Assembly: GCA_007570785.1 (NCBI GenBank)
Contig: ML660201.1
Location: forward strand, 32,053,840-32,117,839
Length of the DNA: 64,000 bases
Origin: Antilocapra americana
Taxonomy: Eukaryota > Chordata > Mammalia > Artiodactyla > Antilocapridae
Direction of reading: 5' to 3'
The notes under the pieces were generated by a model, which did no database searches, was not told where the DNA came from, and worked only from the letters and a program-made list of their open reading frames with translations. Of this stretch, positions 42,619 to 54,815 are shown piece by piece. Position 1 is the first letter of the stretch. Each line of letters opens with the position of its first letter. The position numbers and the translations under genes are program-made.

Positions 42619-43873
42619 AATTGAGAGGCCCTAGTTTTTAATGACATCATTTTGCCTTGCTTGTATTTGCTTTTGGAGTTACCTTTTTCTATAGATCTGC
42701 TTATAGAAATGATACAAAATTTCCACATAATATATGTCTGTTTACATAAATATAAGCTGGGTTTTTTTTGAAAGTGAAGATGGAATAATAAAATGCTACT
42801 CAGTTGTGACCAGATTTGTGAGAATGAGGATGCAAATGGTGGTGTTTAGAGAAATACTGAGCAGTCCTCAGGGTTTTTTGTTCTGTCTTTTGACAGTAAA
42901 TGCTTTGGGCAGAGGGAACATTTATCAGGAAGTTGCTTCTGTTGTGAAGATGCTCAGTGAAAATGCTCACCCTACATCTGTCTCTTGGCTGAGAAGATGT
43001 GTGCAGTAGGTTTTGGCCTTTCTGGAAGTTTTCAGAGCAAGGCTAATTATAATTATGCCTTGGAGCTCTGGGCAAGCACACTTGTTTTTATGAGACAGCC
43101 TTTGGTATCATTGGTACCTCAAGTGGTTGAGTTGGATGCTGATGTTTTTAACGTCTCCTTGAATTTCTTTGCATTTCTTATGTGTCCAGATACCCAGGAA
43201 ATGGTTACTATATGTCTTGTTAGTCTTGGGGTGACTTCATAAGGCAGAGGGACATCAAAAAGAACCTCCTCAGAGTGTGCCTTGAAAGGGAGTCCAGGAT
43301 AAGCCTCAGGATTGGCATGGTTCTCAGTGATTCTGTTCGGGAGGATAAATATGTGCCCCTGCTCTCAAAATCTGCCTGAGCTGGGTTAGTGCTAAATTAT
43401 TGGATTATCCTTTGGAAAGGAGGGAAGATAAGGACAGGATCTAATCTCAGAAAGAGAAGCAGATGCTCACTGATAAGAACTTGTTCCAGTTCATGGACCC
43501 TTGAGAAAAAGGATGCAAACGAAAAAGAGAGAAACAGATTGATTGGGAGAGACTGAGAGATTTCTAGGTGTATAAAGGAAAACTCCTTTTCTTTGCATCA
43601 CTGGGTAAAAGGGGAACCCATGACTCATGCCAGTGTTCTGTGAAGAGTTCTTCTTTCCCTTTGATTAACTTGCTGACGCAGGGATATGGGGCCCATTCAG
43701 ATTGTCTGGGTGATTTCAGATGAACTCTCTCTACCCTTTACTTTCTCCTTCTTCGTGGTACTGATTTTGACATTAGTACAGAAGTGACTTTCTCCCACAA
43801 GGGCTATGGTATCCACAGATCCATGGTTTGGCTTCTCCTGAGTTCCAGTGGTCTTCACTTCCCCATGTAGCTA
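42619..43873. other. unique DNA, no gene recognised
   Basis: Two plus-strand frames (42734-43009 and 42985-43242) overlap here, but neither contains a recognisable domain and no splice pattern is evident. Confidence 0.45.
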
Positions 43874-44006
43874 TGCATGTGTGCTAAGTTGCTTCAGTTG
43901 TGTCTGACTCTTTGTGACCCTATGAACTGTAGCCTGCCAGGCTCCTCTGTCCATGGGATTCTTCTCCAGGCAAGAATACTGGAGTGGTTTGCCATTTCCT
44001 TCTCCA
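43874..44006 (-). mobile_element. Bov-tA SINE, 5'-truncated
   Basis: GTGTGCTAAGTTGCTTCAGTTGTGTCTGACTC through GAGTGGTTTGCCATTTCCTTCTCC. The tRNA-derived end is missing. Confidence 0.9.
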
Positions 44007-44229
44007 TGGAGCTGTAACTCTAAAGTAATTCTTGGGGCTCAAGTTTCCCAAAAGAGACAGTGGAAGAAGAATGAAACTCATGGGCAGGGCAGTTACTGGC
44101 TTAATGGATTAAAAATATGTTTGTTTCTCATTCTACAGGATAGTGTCTTGTAGCTGCCTTGCAGGGATATGATGTGATCTTAAAAGTGTTAGAAGTCCAT
44201 TCTCTTTGTCTGAATCTTTGTTCCCGGAC

Positions 44230-44518
44230 TTGTGGACACAAGGGAAGGGAAGGGAGTGTGAGATAAATTGAGATAGTAGCATTGTCACATATACAGTATA
44301 AAGTAGATAGCTGGTAGGAAGCTGGTATATAACACAGGGAGCTCAGCCTTGTGCTCTGTGATGACCTAGAGGGGTGGCATGGAGTGTGTGTGTGTGAGGG
44401 AGGTTCAGAGGGAGGGGATATATGTATACATACAGCTGATTCATGTTGTTGTACAGATAAACTAACAAAAGTGTAAAGCAATTATACTCCAATTAAAAAA
44501 AAATTTTTTTTTTTTAAA
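44230..44518 (+). mobile_element. artiodactyl L1 3'UTR end
   Basis: GTAGATAGCTGGTAGGAAGCTGG, AACACAGGGAGCTCAGCC, GTGCTCTGTGATGACCTAGAGGGGTGG, GGGATATATGTATACATACAGCTGATTC and GTAAAGCAATTATACTCCAATTAAAA follow the order of the artiodactyl L1 3'UTR and end in an A/T-rich tail. Confidence 0.88.
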
Positions 44519-46032
44519 TGGCATTAAAAGGACCAGTCCTGCCAGGACTCAGGAATGCCACCACCTTTCATTGGGAGCCTGGCTCAGCCACTTCCTAGTC
44601 TTCTGGTCTCCGACAAGATGTTTGAGATTTATGAGCTGCATTGTCTAACATATGACCTTCAGTCAACAGATTTCATTATATACCTACTGTGCACCAGACA
44701 CCACACCAGCTCTTAAGATAAATGAGTGAGAAAGCAGGCAAAGCTCTCTGCCCTCCCGGAATTTTTTTTTTCCCCTTCTCACTTAAGATTATTGTGAAAT
44801 TTAAATAAATTAGTGCCTGTTAAAGAGTATAAGGCTCTTGTTAAAATTAGAAAAGAACTGTTATCGAGAAGTTATGAGCTTCCCATTCTACACTGGGGTG
44901 TCATTATTTAACAATAGAATTACTGAAAAAATGACTTCATTATTCTACACACAGTATTTTTAAACAATTTATTTTCTTTTAATGTTCCTTTCTTTTTTTT
45001 TTTGCCTATTTATGAGAAAAACCAAATTTCTCTGCCCCTGTGTCTTGACTTTTTAATCACTATTTTGAGGTAACAAAGTCCGTCTTCTTTTTTTTAACAT
45101 TAATTTTTATAGGAGTATAGTTGAATTACAGTATTGTGAAAGTGTATCTTCTTAAACAACTGAGTAAGAAAGTGCATTTATTTGATGTGTGTGTGCATGT
45201 GTATAACTCTTGGAAAAACTTGAATACATTTGAATAATATAGTTGAGTAGTATCTGTGAGGAAAAAAAAGCCAAATACGCTTCCTTCTTATTTTGAAACT
45301 ACTGATTATGATAAAGATAGTAGAAGAAAAAGAACCTGCTGTTGAATATTATTCCAAGTGATATCATTGGAAATAACCTCTTCCAAAGACCTTAGCTGAT
45401 TTGCTCAGGTGGCTCCTAAGTGTTTAGTTCAAACCAAGCAACTTGAACGTGAGCTTCTTTCTTCTTGGCACAATGGAACATTCATCATGTTTATCAGGCA
45501 GAAACTTCATTAAGGGAAGCCTGACAAGAAGGTCACGGGGAAGAGGAATGAGTCTGTTACTATTGGGAAGCTTGTTTTTTGAAACACGTGAAATTACATA
45601 AACAGATGTACTTCTGTATGATCTGTTTGGCTCCTGACTGTATTGAAAATGAGGATACTTGTTCTTTATAAAGTGCCTTTTGAGGCACAATCTAGATGCT
45701 AGGTCTTCCTTTTCTCATTGTTATCTCCAAGAGATCTCCATTTTAATACTATTGCTTCGTGGTAAGCTGAGCTGTGTATTGAGGGTCCACCATGTATTGT
45801 GTACAGCTCAGAGAGCCCATCACGTGGCCCCTGTGGTCTGAACCACGGGGGTAGGGAGGTAACTGTTCCATCCATGGTGGAAGGACTAGATGGCCCTCTT
45901 GCAGATAGAATTCTGCCTCTTTGAGAATGCAATGTGAAGTTCCCAGCATCTATTATACAAGGATTTCATGGTTATTTTTAGTAGTATGGTGAGCATATAT
46001 ATGTCAGTTTTTAGAATTGGTACTAGAAGTTG
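44519..46032. other. unique DNA with L2 and L1 scraps
   Basis: 44660-44760 is an L2-like fragment (TATACCTACTGTGCACCAGACACC). 45097-45145 is a scrap of reverse L1 3'UTR (TATAGGAGTATAGTTGAATTACAGTATTGTG). Short frames on both strands at 45424-45949 are not recognisable. Confidence 0.45.
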
Positions 46033-46274
46033 AGGGTCTTCTCAGGTGGCACAGTGGTAAAAAATCTGTCTGCCAAGGCAGGAGATGTAAGAGATGTGGG
46101 TTTGATCCCTGAGTCAGGAAGATCCCCTGGAGTAGGAAATGACAACTCACTTCAGTATTCTTACCTGGAAGATTCCATGGAGAGAGGAACCTGGCGGGCT
46201 GCAGTCCATTGGGTCCCAAAGAGTTGGCCACAACCAAGTGACTGAGCACACATGACTGAGCAGAGCATGTGTAC
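46033..46274 (+). mobile_element. Bov-tA SINE, diverged
   Basis: GGGTCTTCTCAGGTGGCACAGTGG, TCTGCCAAGGCAGGAGATG with a small internal duplication (GTAAGAGATGTGG), GGAAGATCCCCTGGAGTAGG, GGACCTGGCGGGCTGCAGTCC-like body and GACTGAGCACAC tail. Confidence 0.9.
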
Positions 46275-48075
46275 AAACGTATTTCAGCTGTTAAAGCCAA
46301 CCATACAATATGCATGTTATTCTTCAATGTATTTTTTTAGTTTGATATTTTTTTCTCAATTTACATAAGGAATCTTCAAGACTCTAGTAATTTATTCAGT
46401 GCTGACAGTATACAGTTCATTTATACATGTTCAGGAGCTTAAGCAACTATCTCTTAGGAAGGGATGGGCTGAGTCACTAAATGAATTCAAAGAGGTAAGG
46501 GGAAATGCATGCTGGGCAAGTAGCCCTAAGATCAAGGTGACTTTTGTTTCTATAGATCTGTGTTGAAGAACTTTTTGATTTGATCAAGAGTAGTTTTCTA
46601 TCGTCTTCCTTCTGATGTATCCTAACACATGGGGATAGCCTGATGCAGGGGTATACCAGGTGGCAAACAGCAGTAATCTTGCCCTTCTTAGTTCACAGAA
46701 GCCTGAGGTCAGGGAAGTTCAAAAGGTTATTGTCATTTCGTGTATTTCAAAGCAGAAAAGGAACCTAATTTATCCATCTAGCCTACCAGCGTTTGCATGC
46801 CTGTTATGCTGATATATAGGATGTACTCTGTGCTGAGAGTATGGAAAAGACAGATCAGTCCCTATCTATCAACAGCTTAGAGCTTAGAGTCAAGGTACAG
46901 AAAGTCAGTAATGGGTTATTAACAAACAAGGAAGGAATGCATGTATCTAGAGCATGAAACTCATTTCTTAGAATTTTTTTCCTCATGGCCATATAGGAGG
47001 AAGGATAAGGAAATTATGTGTAAACTAAGGTGGAGACATTTTAGGGTAGAAGTGAGAGAATGGATATGGGTGAAGAGTCCCAAAAACCCACTGCCCGGCA
47101 CAGTTCTGCTCCATGGTGGTCTTATGTATTAACATATGTATATGGACACTGAGACTCGCAATTCTAGCTTGAAACCTGGGAGATCTTCCCCTCTTGGTTT
47201 CAGCATTAACTATTGTAATTAGATCATGATTAAGCACATTTTCACTGTTTTGGAGCCACTTCATAGGACAGACCTTCTTGTTTGTTCGGCAACCACAGGG
47301 ACCAGTGACATCCTAGCCTTTTAGAATTGTTTTTACTTATTGGTTTGTTGGAAACAAATCTAAAGACTGAAGTCTGTCCACCCATCCCCCAGCTCTCTTC
47401 TCCAGAGATGTCAAAACCCTCTTGTGGAATCTGTGAAATGTGAACTATGACTTGGTTATATGAGGTTCAGTGAAATAGCTGGAGGTTTTCCCAGCAGAAG
47501 GCTAAGCAGAATCGTCTAGACATCACTTTTCTCCTTATCTCGGCAAGCCTTTCTGGGAGCTTTCCCACATGGGGAATCTAGGCAGAAAGGAAAATGAACT
47601 TGACTGTCTAAAAACCCTTTTGACTTTTAGATCTCTCCTGAAACTTACCAGGCTGCAGTCTGTTGTTTTGAATAGAGCAGGAAGATACTTGCCTTTGTTG
47701 TTATTACGAGAGAGATTTTTCATTTATCCATTAAGACTTTATCAAGCACCCACTGTGCACAGATATTTTGCCATAAGCAATCGAAGATGGACAGATAAAT
47801 GATGTTCTTTGCAGTAAATCAAGTTAAGTAGATAAGGATATAATGACAATTTGAGTAAAGGGATGATTGGAAAGGAATAACATTCTAAGGGTCTAGAAGA
47901 TGAAAGGACCCACAGGGGAAGGGGAGGTCAGAGAAAGCTTGGAAGCAGCAAGCTTGAGGCAGGTCTGAAAAATATCTGGCAGCTAACCAAATGAAGGGAC
48001 CAGACAAACAAACCACTTTAGGGTTCCAGGGTCTGTATCTCTTGGAGGTACCCTGCCCTCAGGGGCTCTTGGAGT
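46275..48075. other. unique DNA with L2-like fragments
   Basis: 46790-46905 (GTACTCTGTGCTGAGAGTATGG...CAACAGCTTAGAG) and 47735-47850 (TATCAAGCACCCACTGTGCACAG...) resemble L2 3' regions. No gene supported. Confidence 0.45.
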
Positions 48076-48450
48076 GTTTGAAAAATTTTTTAAAGAAATG
48101 TGGTTTTATTTTTATTTAGTTATTTAATGACTGCACTGAGTCTTTGTTGCTGTACGCAGGCTTTTTCTAGTTGGAGCAAGTAGTGAGGGGGCAGGGGGTG
48201 CGCCTCTTTAGTTTTGCTGGATGGTCTCTCCTTGCAGTGGCTTCTGCTGTTGCCAAGCACAGGCTCTAGGGCGTGGGTTTCAGTAGTTTCTGCATATGGT
48301 CTCTAGCACACAGGGTCAGTGGTTGTGGCCCCTGGGCTTACTCGTTCCATAGCATGTGGAATCTCCACGGGCCAGGGATCGAACACGTGTCTTCTGCATT
48401 GGTAGACGGATTCTTAACTGCTGGACCACCAGGGAAGTCCAAGTTTGAAA
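48076..48450 (-). mobile_element. CHR-type SINE, long copy, 8-bp TSD
   Basis: The fullest CHR copy in the window (48084-48442): CACTGAGTCTTTGTTGCTG, the GCTGGATGGTCTCTCCTTGCAGTGGC and GGGCGTGGGTTTCAGTAG regions, CAGTGGTTGTGGCCCCTGGGC, then the tRNA-Glu-derived end GATTCTTAACTGCTGGACCACC. GTTTGAAA at 48076-48083 recurs at 48443-48450. Confidence 0.9.
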
Positions 48451-48778
48451 TCTTATTTGTCCTTTGGCAGGTTGAGAAGCAGTGCAATTCTTTCTATACT
48501 GGCCAAGGAGCATAGTGAGTATTTTTCCTCACTAGGACCATGAACAATTTTTTTTTTTTAATCTCAGATATATGGGCCGTATTATACTATATAGAGTCCT
48601 GTTGTCTTACAGGATTGCTGATGTAAGTCTGCCATGGTAAATACGACATTTAAGAGCAGGCTGGTCCTTTGTTTTCTCTTAGTAGCTGATGTTGTTACCC
48701 TGACATAGAGGATTTTGTACCAAAATACCAAATGACTTCATCATTGCAATAAGAGAGTTATACTTTCAAATCCCTGGC

Positions 48779-48780
<2 letters not shown>

Positions 48781-48818
<38 letters not shown>

Positions 48819-48820
48819 CG
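48781..48820. repeat. (TG)15(CG)5 alternating tract
   Basis: Fifteen TG followed directly by five CG, 40 bases of unbroken pyrimidine-purine alternation, a strong Z-DNA-forming type of sequence. No SINE adjoins it, unlike the other TG runs. Confidence 0.97.
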
Positions 48821-49249
48821 CCCCTTCCTGAGATGCATCACATTTGTGTTTCTTTGAAGCCACAATAAGCAGGTCTTTATTGAATACAAACATGGTTTAT
48901 AATACTGCTAAGAAGATTTTTCTGTAGAGCTTCTCCCCTATGTTAAGATCATTGAACTTGGTTTAGAATGTCTTTTACCTCTCCCCCTTCCCCTCCTCCC
49001 ACCGCCCCCAGTACAGATCTTAAAAACTTGGTTTATTTTTCAAGGTTTTATGAATTTCCTTACTTTGTTTGTTTTGGAGGGGAGGGAGAGGAAAGTCATC
49101 TGAAAGAGAGTCACATAAGTCTTAAGCCCACAGTGGATAGTTTACCCCACAGGCTCTATCTGGAAATAAAACTTGACAATAACCAAGAAACTCCTTCTTG
49201 AGACTTGATTCCTTCTTCCCAAAAGTAACCGTTATCCTGACTTTGCTCC
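48821..49249. other. unique DNA
   Basis: No recognised repeat or exon. Confidence 0.5.
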
Positions 49250-49760
49250 CCACTGTTGAGTTGTGCTTGTTTTGGAACTCTGTATAAATGGATTCATTCA
49301 GTATTGTATTCTTTTGCTTTCATTTCCTCACCATTATCCTGATGTTTGTCTGTGTCTATGGTTCATTCATTTTCATTTTTGTATGGTATTACAATGTGGA
49401 GACAGCAATGTTTACAAGCATGTTTTACTTTTGGTGACATTTATGTTGTTTTCAGTTCGGGATTCTTATGAATAATATTACTGTCACTATGACCATCTAT
49501 GTCTTGGTGCACATGAAAAGTACTTGCATTTCTCAGGGGTGAACCCCGGGGTGCAGTTGCAGGATTGGGGCATAGGGTATACGTTTATCTAATTCTAGTA
49601 GATAATTATAAGTAGTGTTCCAAGGGGGTGGTGCCAGTCCACATTCCCACCAGCAGTATATGAATTTCTGGAATTGTTTAACAGTCTCACCTACCCTTGG
49701 TATTGCCATTCTTTTCATTTTAGACATAGAAAAGTATGCCTACTTTAAATTTTAAAAATT
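49250..49760 (-). mobile_element. old L1 ORF2 3' region
   Basis: Reverse-oriented L1: GTATAAATGGATTCATTCAGTATTG, GCATTTCTCAGGGGTGAACCCCGGGGTGCAG, CCACATTCCCACCAGCAGTATATG, AACAGTCTCACCTACCCTTGG. On the minus strand it keeps the CWWECGLAPP remnant of the ORF2 C-terminal cysteine region. Multiple stops. Confidence 0.85.
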
Positions 49761-51310
49761 GAACATTGTAGAGTCTAGGTGTTTTTGTTGAAAAGAAATG
49801 TGATTTGGAGCCCAGAAACCTTGACTGAGTTTTGCTTAAACCCTTGTTGAAGGGACACTGAGGTACTGTCTGAGCCAATTTTCTTAAAGTTTGACCTCTA
49901 GAATCTCACAGACCAGCGTCCAAAAGCCAGTGGCAAACTTTGTGAACCTACACCATGGCTTGACCTCCATGAGCATCAGTCTTCTAGCCTGCAAAATGGG
50001 AATAATTTCACATTCATCACAGCACTGGTATGAAAAGCCTGTGAGTCAATCCACCAAAGAGCATGTCATTCCTGGCCCATGGTCATTACAAAAAAGAAGC
50101 TATGATATCATCGTGAGTCACAGGAAGAAGTGGCTGACTACAGTGCTTTGGAACACTCCTGTATTTGTTTACCTATTTTTAGGGGAAACAAAGTTATTTT
50201 ACTCAGCGAGTTGGACGTCAAAACCCAATATATCCTTTCTGGAACAACCTCGCTTGTTTGATGTTGAGTGGCTCTGTGTGTTGTTTTGAAGGATGGCATG
50301 TTTATAGCTCCACGGGACCATAAACACTCCTTGAGCCTAGGGCAGCTCTGGATTTGTGTGCAGTTGACACCAGGGCAGCAGAGAAGGAAATCATCTTCAG
50401 CTTGTGTTTTGACACAGAGGAGTTTTTGTTTTTCCTTTGTCAAGTCTCGGCATCCTCCACCGAAAACTAACAGAACATTCTGTTAGTAGTCTTGTGGTAA
50501 ATATTGTGACGGGCAGCCCTGTGTGGTTGTTTATTTCCTTTCCTGCCATCACAGGGTGAGCAAGGGTGGCATTTTGAAAGATCAGTCGTTGTCATGCTGA
50601 TATTTGAAAGACAACCAACTGTAGCAATTCCAGAGATGAAAAAGTGATATAAAGAAAAATAGGAACCTCAAGGTAAATTTTTCTTTTGAGGAAAACTGGG
50701 AGACTTCTCAAGGAGGAAAAAGCAGAGGAGAGTTATATGGGTTGTTTGCATTCCCTTCCCTAAGCGCCTGGATTTATCATGCTGCCTCCCTTGAGCCTTA
50801 GGGGAGGTTTTTCCAAGAAAGTTGAGCCTTTTTTCCCCAAGATAATTGAGTCTCTTCCCTGTGAGCATGGCCTTCCTCTGCTCTAATTACCTGGCTGGGG
50901 AAGATCAACTAGAATCGAGGTGCGGGGCAGGAGAAGAGTAGCGCCTCATCGCTCAGCCTCCAAGAGTTTGACTTGGTGGAATTTCATGTCATTAAGATTA
51001 TTTTTATTAATTAAAAAAGTACAATATACCCTATTTTTGTTTTAAACTTACCCCATCACTTTCTTTTTTTAAGAGAGAAATAAGTCAGTAAAGAAAAGCC
51101 AGACAAGAGAGCAAAGAGACTAACCCTGCTGGGCTGTGAGTTGACACCACTGGTGTGCGTCCCTCCACATGGTCTCTTATTAACTCCATCATGATGTAGG
51201 GCAAATTCTGTAATCTCTCTAAGCCCCTGTGCTTTCATCTCTCCATGGAGACAGTAGTCCTACCTTTTGTTACAAAGTTTGTGGCAAATGTGACAAATGT
51301 TACCAGGTAA
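49761..51310. other. unique DNA; possible MIR
   Basis: 49890-50045 loosely resembles a plus-strand MIR (AGCATCAGTCTTCTAGCCTGCAAAATGGGAATAATTTC). A 132-residue frame at 49891-50289 and frames on the other strand have no known domain. Confidence 0.4.
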
Positions 51311-51515
51311 CATGTGAGAATTGCAGTTACCTTAAGTACTTGGTATATATACATTCATTAATCCTTACAACAGCCCTGTGGGTTGTGGGCTCTAATCTGC
51401 AGAGGAGGAAACTGAGGCAGAGTGTGTCTATGTAACTTGACCAAGCATCACTCGGGTAAGAAGTAGCCGAGCTGGGATTTGCACAGGAGGCAGTTTGGTT
51501 CCAGAGTTTAAGTCT
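51311..51515 (-). repeat. MIR
   Basis: ATCCTTACAACAGCCCTGTGGG, CTGCAGAGGAGGAAACTGAGGCAGAG, AACTTGACCAAGCATCACTCGGGTAAGAAGTAGCCGAGCTGGGATTTGC closely follow reverse MIR. Confidence 0.9.
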
Positions 51516-53124
51516 TTGTCACAATATTGCCAGTTTTCCACCATCCCTCCAACCAGGGTAACCCCATCCTTCACTCTTATCTAGAGAAAAGGATTTCACA
51601 GGTTGGCATAACTCCTCCCATGTAATATGAAGCAAGAAAGCAGATCCAAGAAACCGGGTCCATGTTGCTTGTTCCCTGACACACTGTCACAAACATTTTT
51701 CCAGGTCGGTACCTATAGCTCTACCTGGGTCAAAAATTAACCACCTTGGCAAGAGCTGGCTATTTAAGCCCAGCCTTGGTGGGGACTGGCTGGCTTTCAG
51801 AGAAACCCAGTTCTAGCTGGCTTGTTGCCTAGGAACTGGCTTTCTTTCCCACAAAGTAGCTTCTGAGAAAAACTGTGGGAAACAAATGACTTCAGAGGTT
51901 TTGAGAAACAAAAGTGCAAACTCTAACAAATTTCATCTGGCTCCAAAATGTTATTACCCCAAATCTTGAAAATATTTTCTTATAGGATTATTCCCCTAAG
52001 GTTGTTAATCTGAGAACGGGCCAGGCCTGTTAGGCCTGACTTTTTGCCCCCTGATATTGGAATCCTCTGTATTTGAGTGCCGGCGTGCGGGGGTCGAGGT
52101 AAAAATATTTCTCTGGAGGAAATGAAGTCATTTTATTTAATATTATAGTTACCACTGGGACTCCATCATTTCAGCAAGGGCATGGCAGTTAACATAGCCA
52201 AGAAGAAGCTTTTATATTAGTCCAAGAAATCTTTTAAAAGAGAGCAGTGGGTTTTCGGAGCCACAAATATTGATCGATTGTATCTGCCCTAAAGATTCTT
52301 GATGTAGTTAAATTTTACCTAGGAAGCCTTGTCTATCTGGATGAATATTATTGTAACGTTATCAGACTCTTTCTTTTAGTGGTTGGTGTTCAAAGCCCTT
52401 TACTTTCAGCATTACAGAGTGGCAGCCTGCTAGAATGTTTCTGTGTTGAGATTACTGTGTGTGTTTTTGTGGGGGTGTTATCTGGCTCTGGGAGCCTAGC
52501 ACAGCCTGGAGACAATTCTGCATTTGTTCACAGAAGTCAAGAATGTGGCCCTTGTACACCTGCCTCCCTGGATACACCTGTAGGGCTGGTTTCTCTGGTG
52601 AAAGCTCATGGCTGAGCGCCTGACACAGGCGGAGTTCGCGTGGCCCCGGCAACAGTGTCAATAGTGACTGGACACCTAGGAACTAAGGTTTCTGGGTCAT
52701 TCTCCTGTGGTTCAGTCCCAGGAGCATGTGTGTACTCTCTCTTGAGCTGCTGGGTGAAGTCGAAACTTGGCTTATCACGGGCCTCAGTTCTCCTGGAACG
52801 TATTTCAGATAAGAGTGAAAGAAATGCCAGGCCTAGCATTCTCTGTGGTGAGATACAGAGGAGCTTATTTTTCATCACAGACAAAGAAAGGCTTTTGGTT
52901 TAATTGTGAAACCTGATTGTGAATAAGCTGAAAGATATAAAGGTGGCCTTTCTTACCTCCTCTCACTTTACTTTTTCAGTGAGTGATTAAGAAGCAAGAA
53001 TGAAGATGGTAAAACAAAATGAAACAAAACAAAACCATTAACTCACTTGTAGTGAGCAGTCTTGAGGTTCCATTGTTTGGTGTTGACCTCACCTTGAAAA
53101 TACAATAGGCAGCTGGTTTCTCTT
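51516..53124. other. unique DNA, no gene recognised
   Basis: 52370-52900 is somewhat more GC-rich, with short frames on both strands, but I find no exon I can defend. A local near-palindromic pair of TTAGGCCTG/CAGGCC words lies at 52020-52040. Confidence 0.4.
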
Positions 53125-53312
53125 GGAAGCCCAGCTGTGTGACCTTGGGAAAGTTACTTAATATCTCTCTGAGCCTCAATTTTCTCATTTTTATTAGGGA
53201 ATAATACTGATAATACTTCAATCATAGGATTGTGTTAAGGATTTAGGAGTTAATACTTGGAGTCCTTAGAATAGTACCTCACAGACAATAGGTATAGTAG
53301 AAGTGTTTGTAA
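53125..53312 (+). repeat. MIR
   Basis: CAGCTGTGTGACCTTGGGAAAGTTACTTAATATCTCTCTGAGCCTCAATTTTCTC is the MIR core. The 3' part continues to GTACCTCACAGACAATAGG. Confidence 0.9.
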
Positions 53313-53343
53313 ATTAAAATAAACCTGGAGATACTTTGTGCAG

Positions 53344-54513
53344 TTATATTAAGTTTTTAGTTCACTTTCTCAGTGTGTCCGACTCTTTGTGACCCCCATG
53401 GACTGCAGAATGCCAGACTTCTCTGTCCATCACCAGCTCCTGGAGCTTGCTCAAACTCATGTCCATCGCATTGGTGATACCATCCAACCATCTCATCCTG
53501 TCGTCCCCTTCTCCTGCCTTCCATCTTTCCCAGCATCAGGGTCTTTTCCAATGAGTCAGTTCTCTTCATCAGGTGGCCAAAATATTGGAGTTTCAGCTTC
53601 AGCATTAGTCCTTCCAATGAGTATTTAGGACTGATGTCCTTTAGGATGGACTGGTTGGATCTCCTTGCAGTCCCAGGGATCTCAAGAGTCTTCTCCAACA
53701 CCACAGTTCAAAAGCATTAATTCTTCAGCGCTCAGCTTTCTTTATGGTCCAACTCTCACATCCAAACATGACTACTGGAAAAACCGTGGCTTTGACTAGA
53801 TGGACCTTTGTCAGTAAAGTAATGTTTCTGCTTTTTAATATGCTGTCTAGATTGGTCAAAGCTTTTCTTCCAAGGAACAAGCATCTTTTAATTTCATGGC
53901 TGAAGTCACCATCTGCAGTGATAAAAAAAAAAAGTCTGTCATGGTTTCCATTGTTTCTGCATCTGTTTGCCACAAAGTGATGAGACTGGATGCCATGATC
54001 TTGGTTTTCTTGAATGTTGAGTTTTAAGCCAACTTTTTAACTTTCATCAAGAGGCTCTTTAGTTCCCCTCGCTTTCTGCCATAAGGGTGGTGTCATCTGG
54101 ATATCTGAGGTTATTGATATTTCGTCCGACATGCAGTACTTGGGTGCAATCTCAAAAATGACAGAGTGATCTCTGTTTGTTTCCATTGAATATCACAGTA
54201 ATCCAAGTCTGTGCCCCAACTTCTAATGCCAAAGAAGCTAAAGTTGAACAGTTCTATGATGATGTGTAAGACCTTCTAGAACCAACACCAAAAACAGATG
54301 TCCTTTTCATTTCAGGGGACTGGAGTGCAAAAGTAGGAAGTCAGGAGATACCAGGAGTAACAGCTAAATTTGGCCTTGGAGTACAGAATGAAGCAGGCAA
54401 AGGCTAACAGAATTTTGCCAAGAGAACGCACTGGTCATAGCAAACACCCTCTTCCAACAACACAAGAGACGACTCTATACATTGCATTACCAGGTGGTCA
54501 ATTATATTTAAGT
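53344..54513 (-). mobile_element. BovB LINE with inverted 5' segment
   Basis: 53355-54123 is a minus-strand BovB 3' end (C-terminal protein pieces, ...KLKLQYFGHLMKRTDSLEKT..., and the shared 3' UTR). At about 54123/54124 the orientation flips: 54124-54500 reads on the plus strand as the BovB endonuclease domain region (VQYLGAISKMTE-like start at 54133, then FISGDWSAKVGSQEIPGV and KFGLGVQNEAG). The inverted part ends at GGTGGTCA, exactly beside the candidate TSD. TTATATTAAGT (53344-53354) and TTATATTTAAGT (54502-54513) are the imperfect duplication. Stops and frameshifts make it dead, and the RT core is absent. Confidence 0.9.
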
Positions 54514-54589
54514 GCCACTGAAATTTCTGTGGTCTTTTTGGTTGCTGAATATTCTGACACAGAAATTAATCATTAGACCAAAAGACTAA

Positions 54590-54815
54590 TTTTTGATATT
54601 ATGTACTTAAAAAATTTTTTTTTCCTTTTAAATAAACATTCTTCAACAAGGTTGTCCTGTATAGGACAGGGAATTCTATTCAGTATCCTGTGATAAATTT
54701 TAATAGAAAAGAATACAAAAAATATATGTGTATAACTGAGTCATTTAGTTGTACAGCAGAAAGTAACACATTGTAAATCAACTATACTTCAATAAAATTA
54801 AAATATATACATTCT
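54590..54815 (+). mobile_element. artiodactyl L1 3'UTR end
   Basis: CAACAAGGTTGTCCTGTATAGGACAGGGAATTCTATTCAGTATCCTGTGATAAAT, GTGTATAACTGAGTCATTTAGTTGTACAGCAGAAAGTAACACATTGTAAATCAACTATACTTCAATAAAATTAAAA. Confidence 0.88.

Noticed and set aside
42734..43242. Two adjoining plus-strand frames as exons
   Set aside because: Compositions are unremarkable, no convincing splice sites, no recognisable domain.
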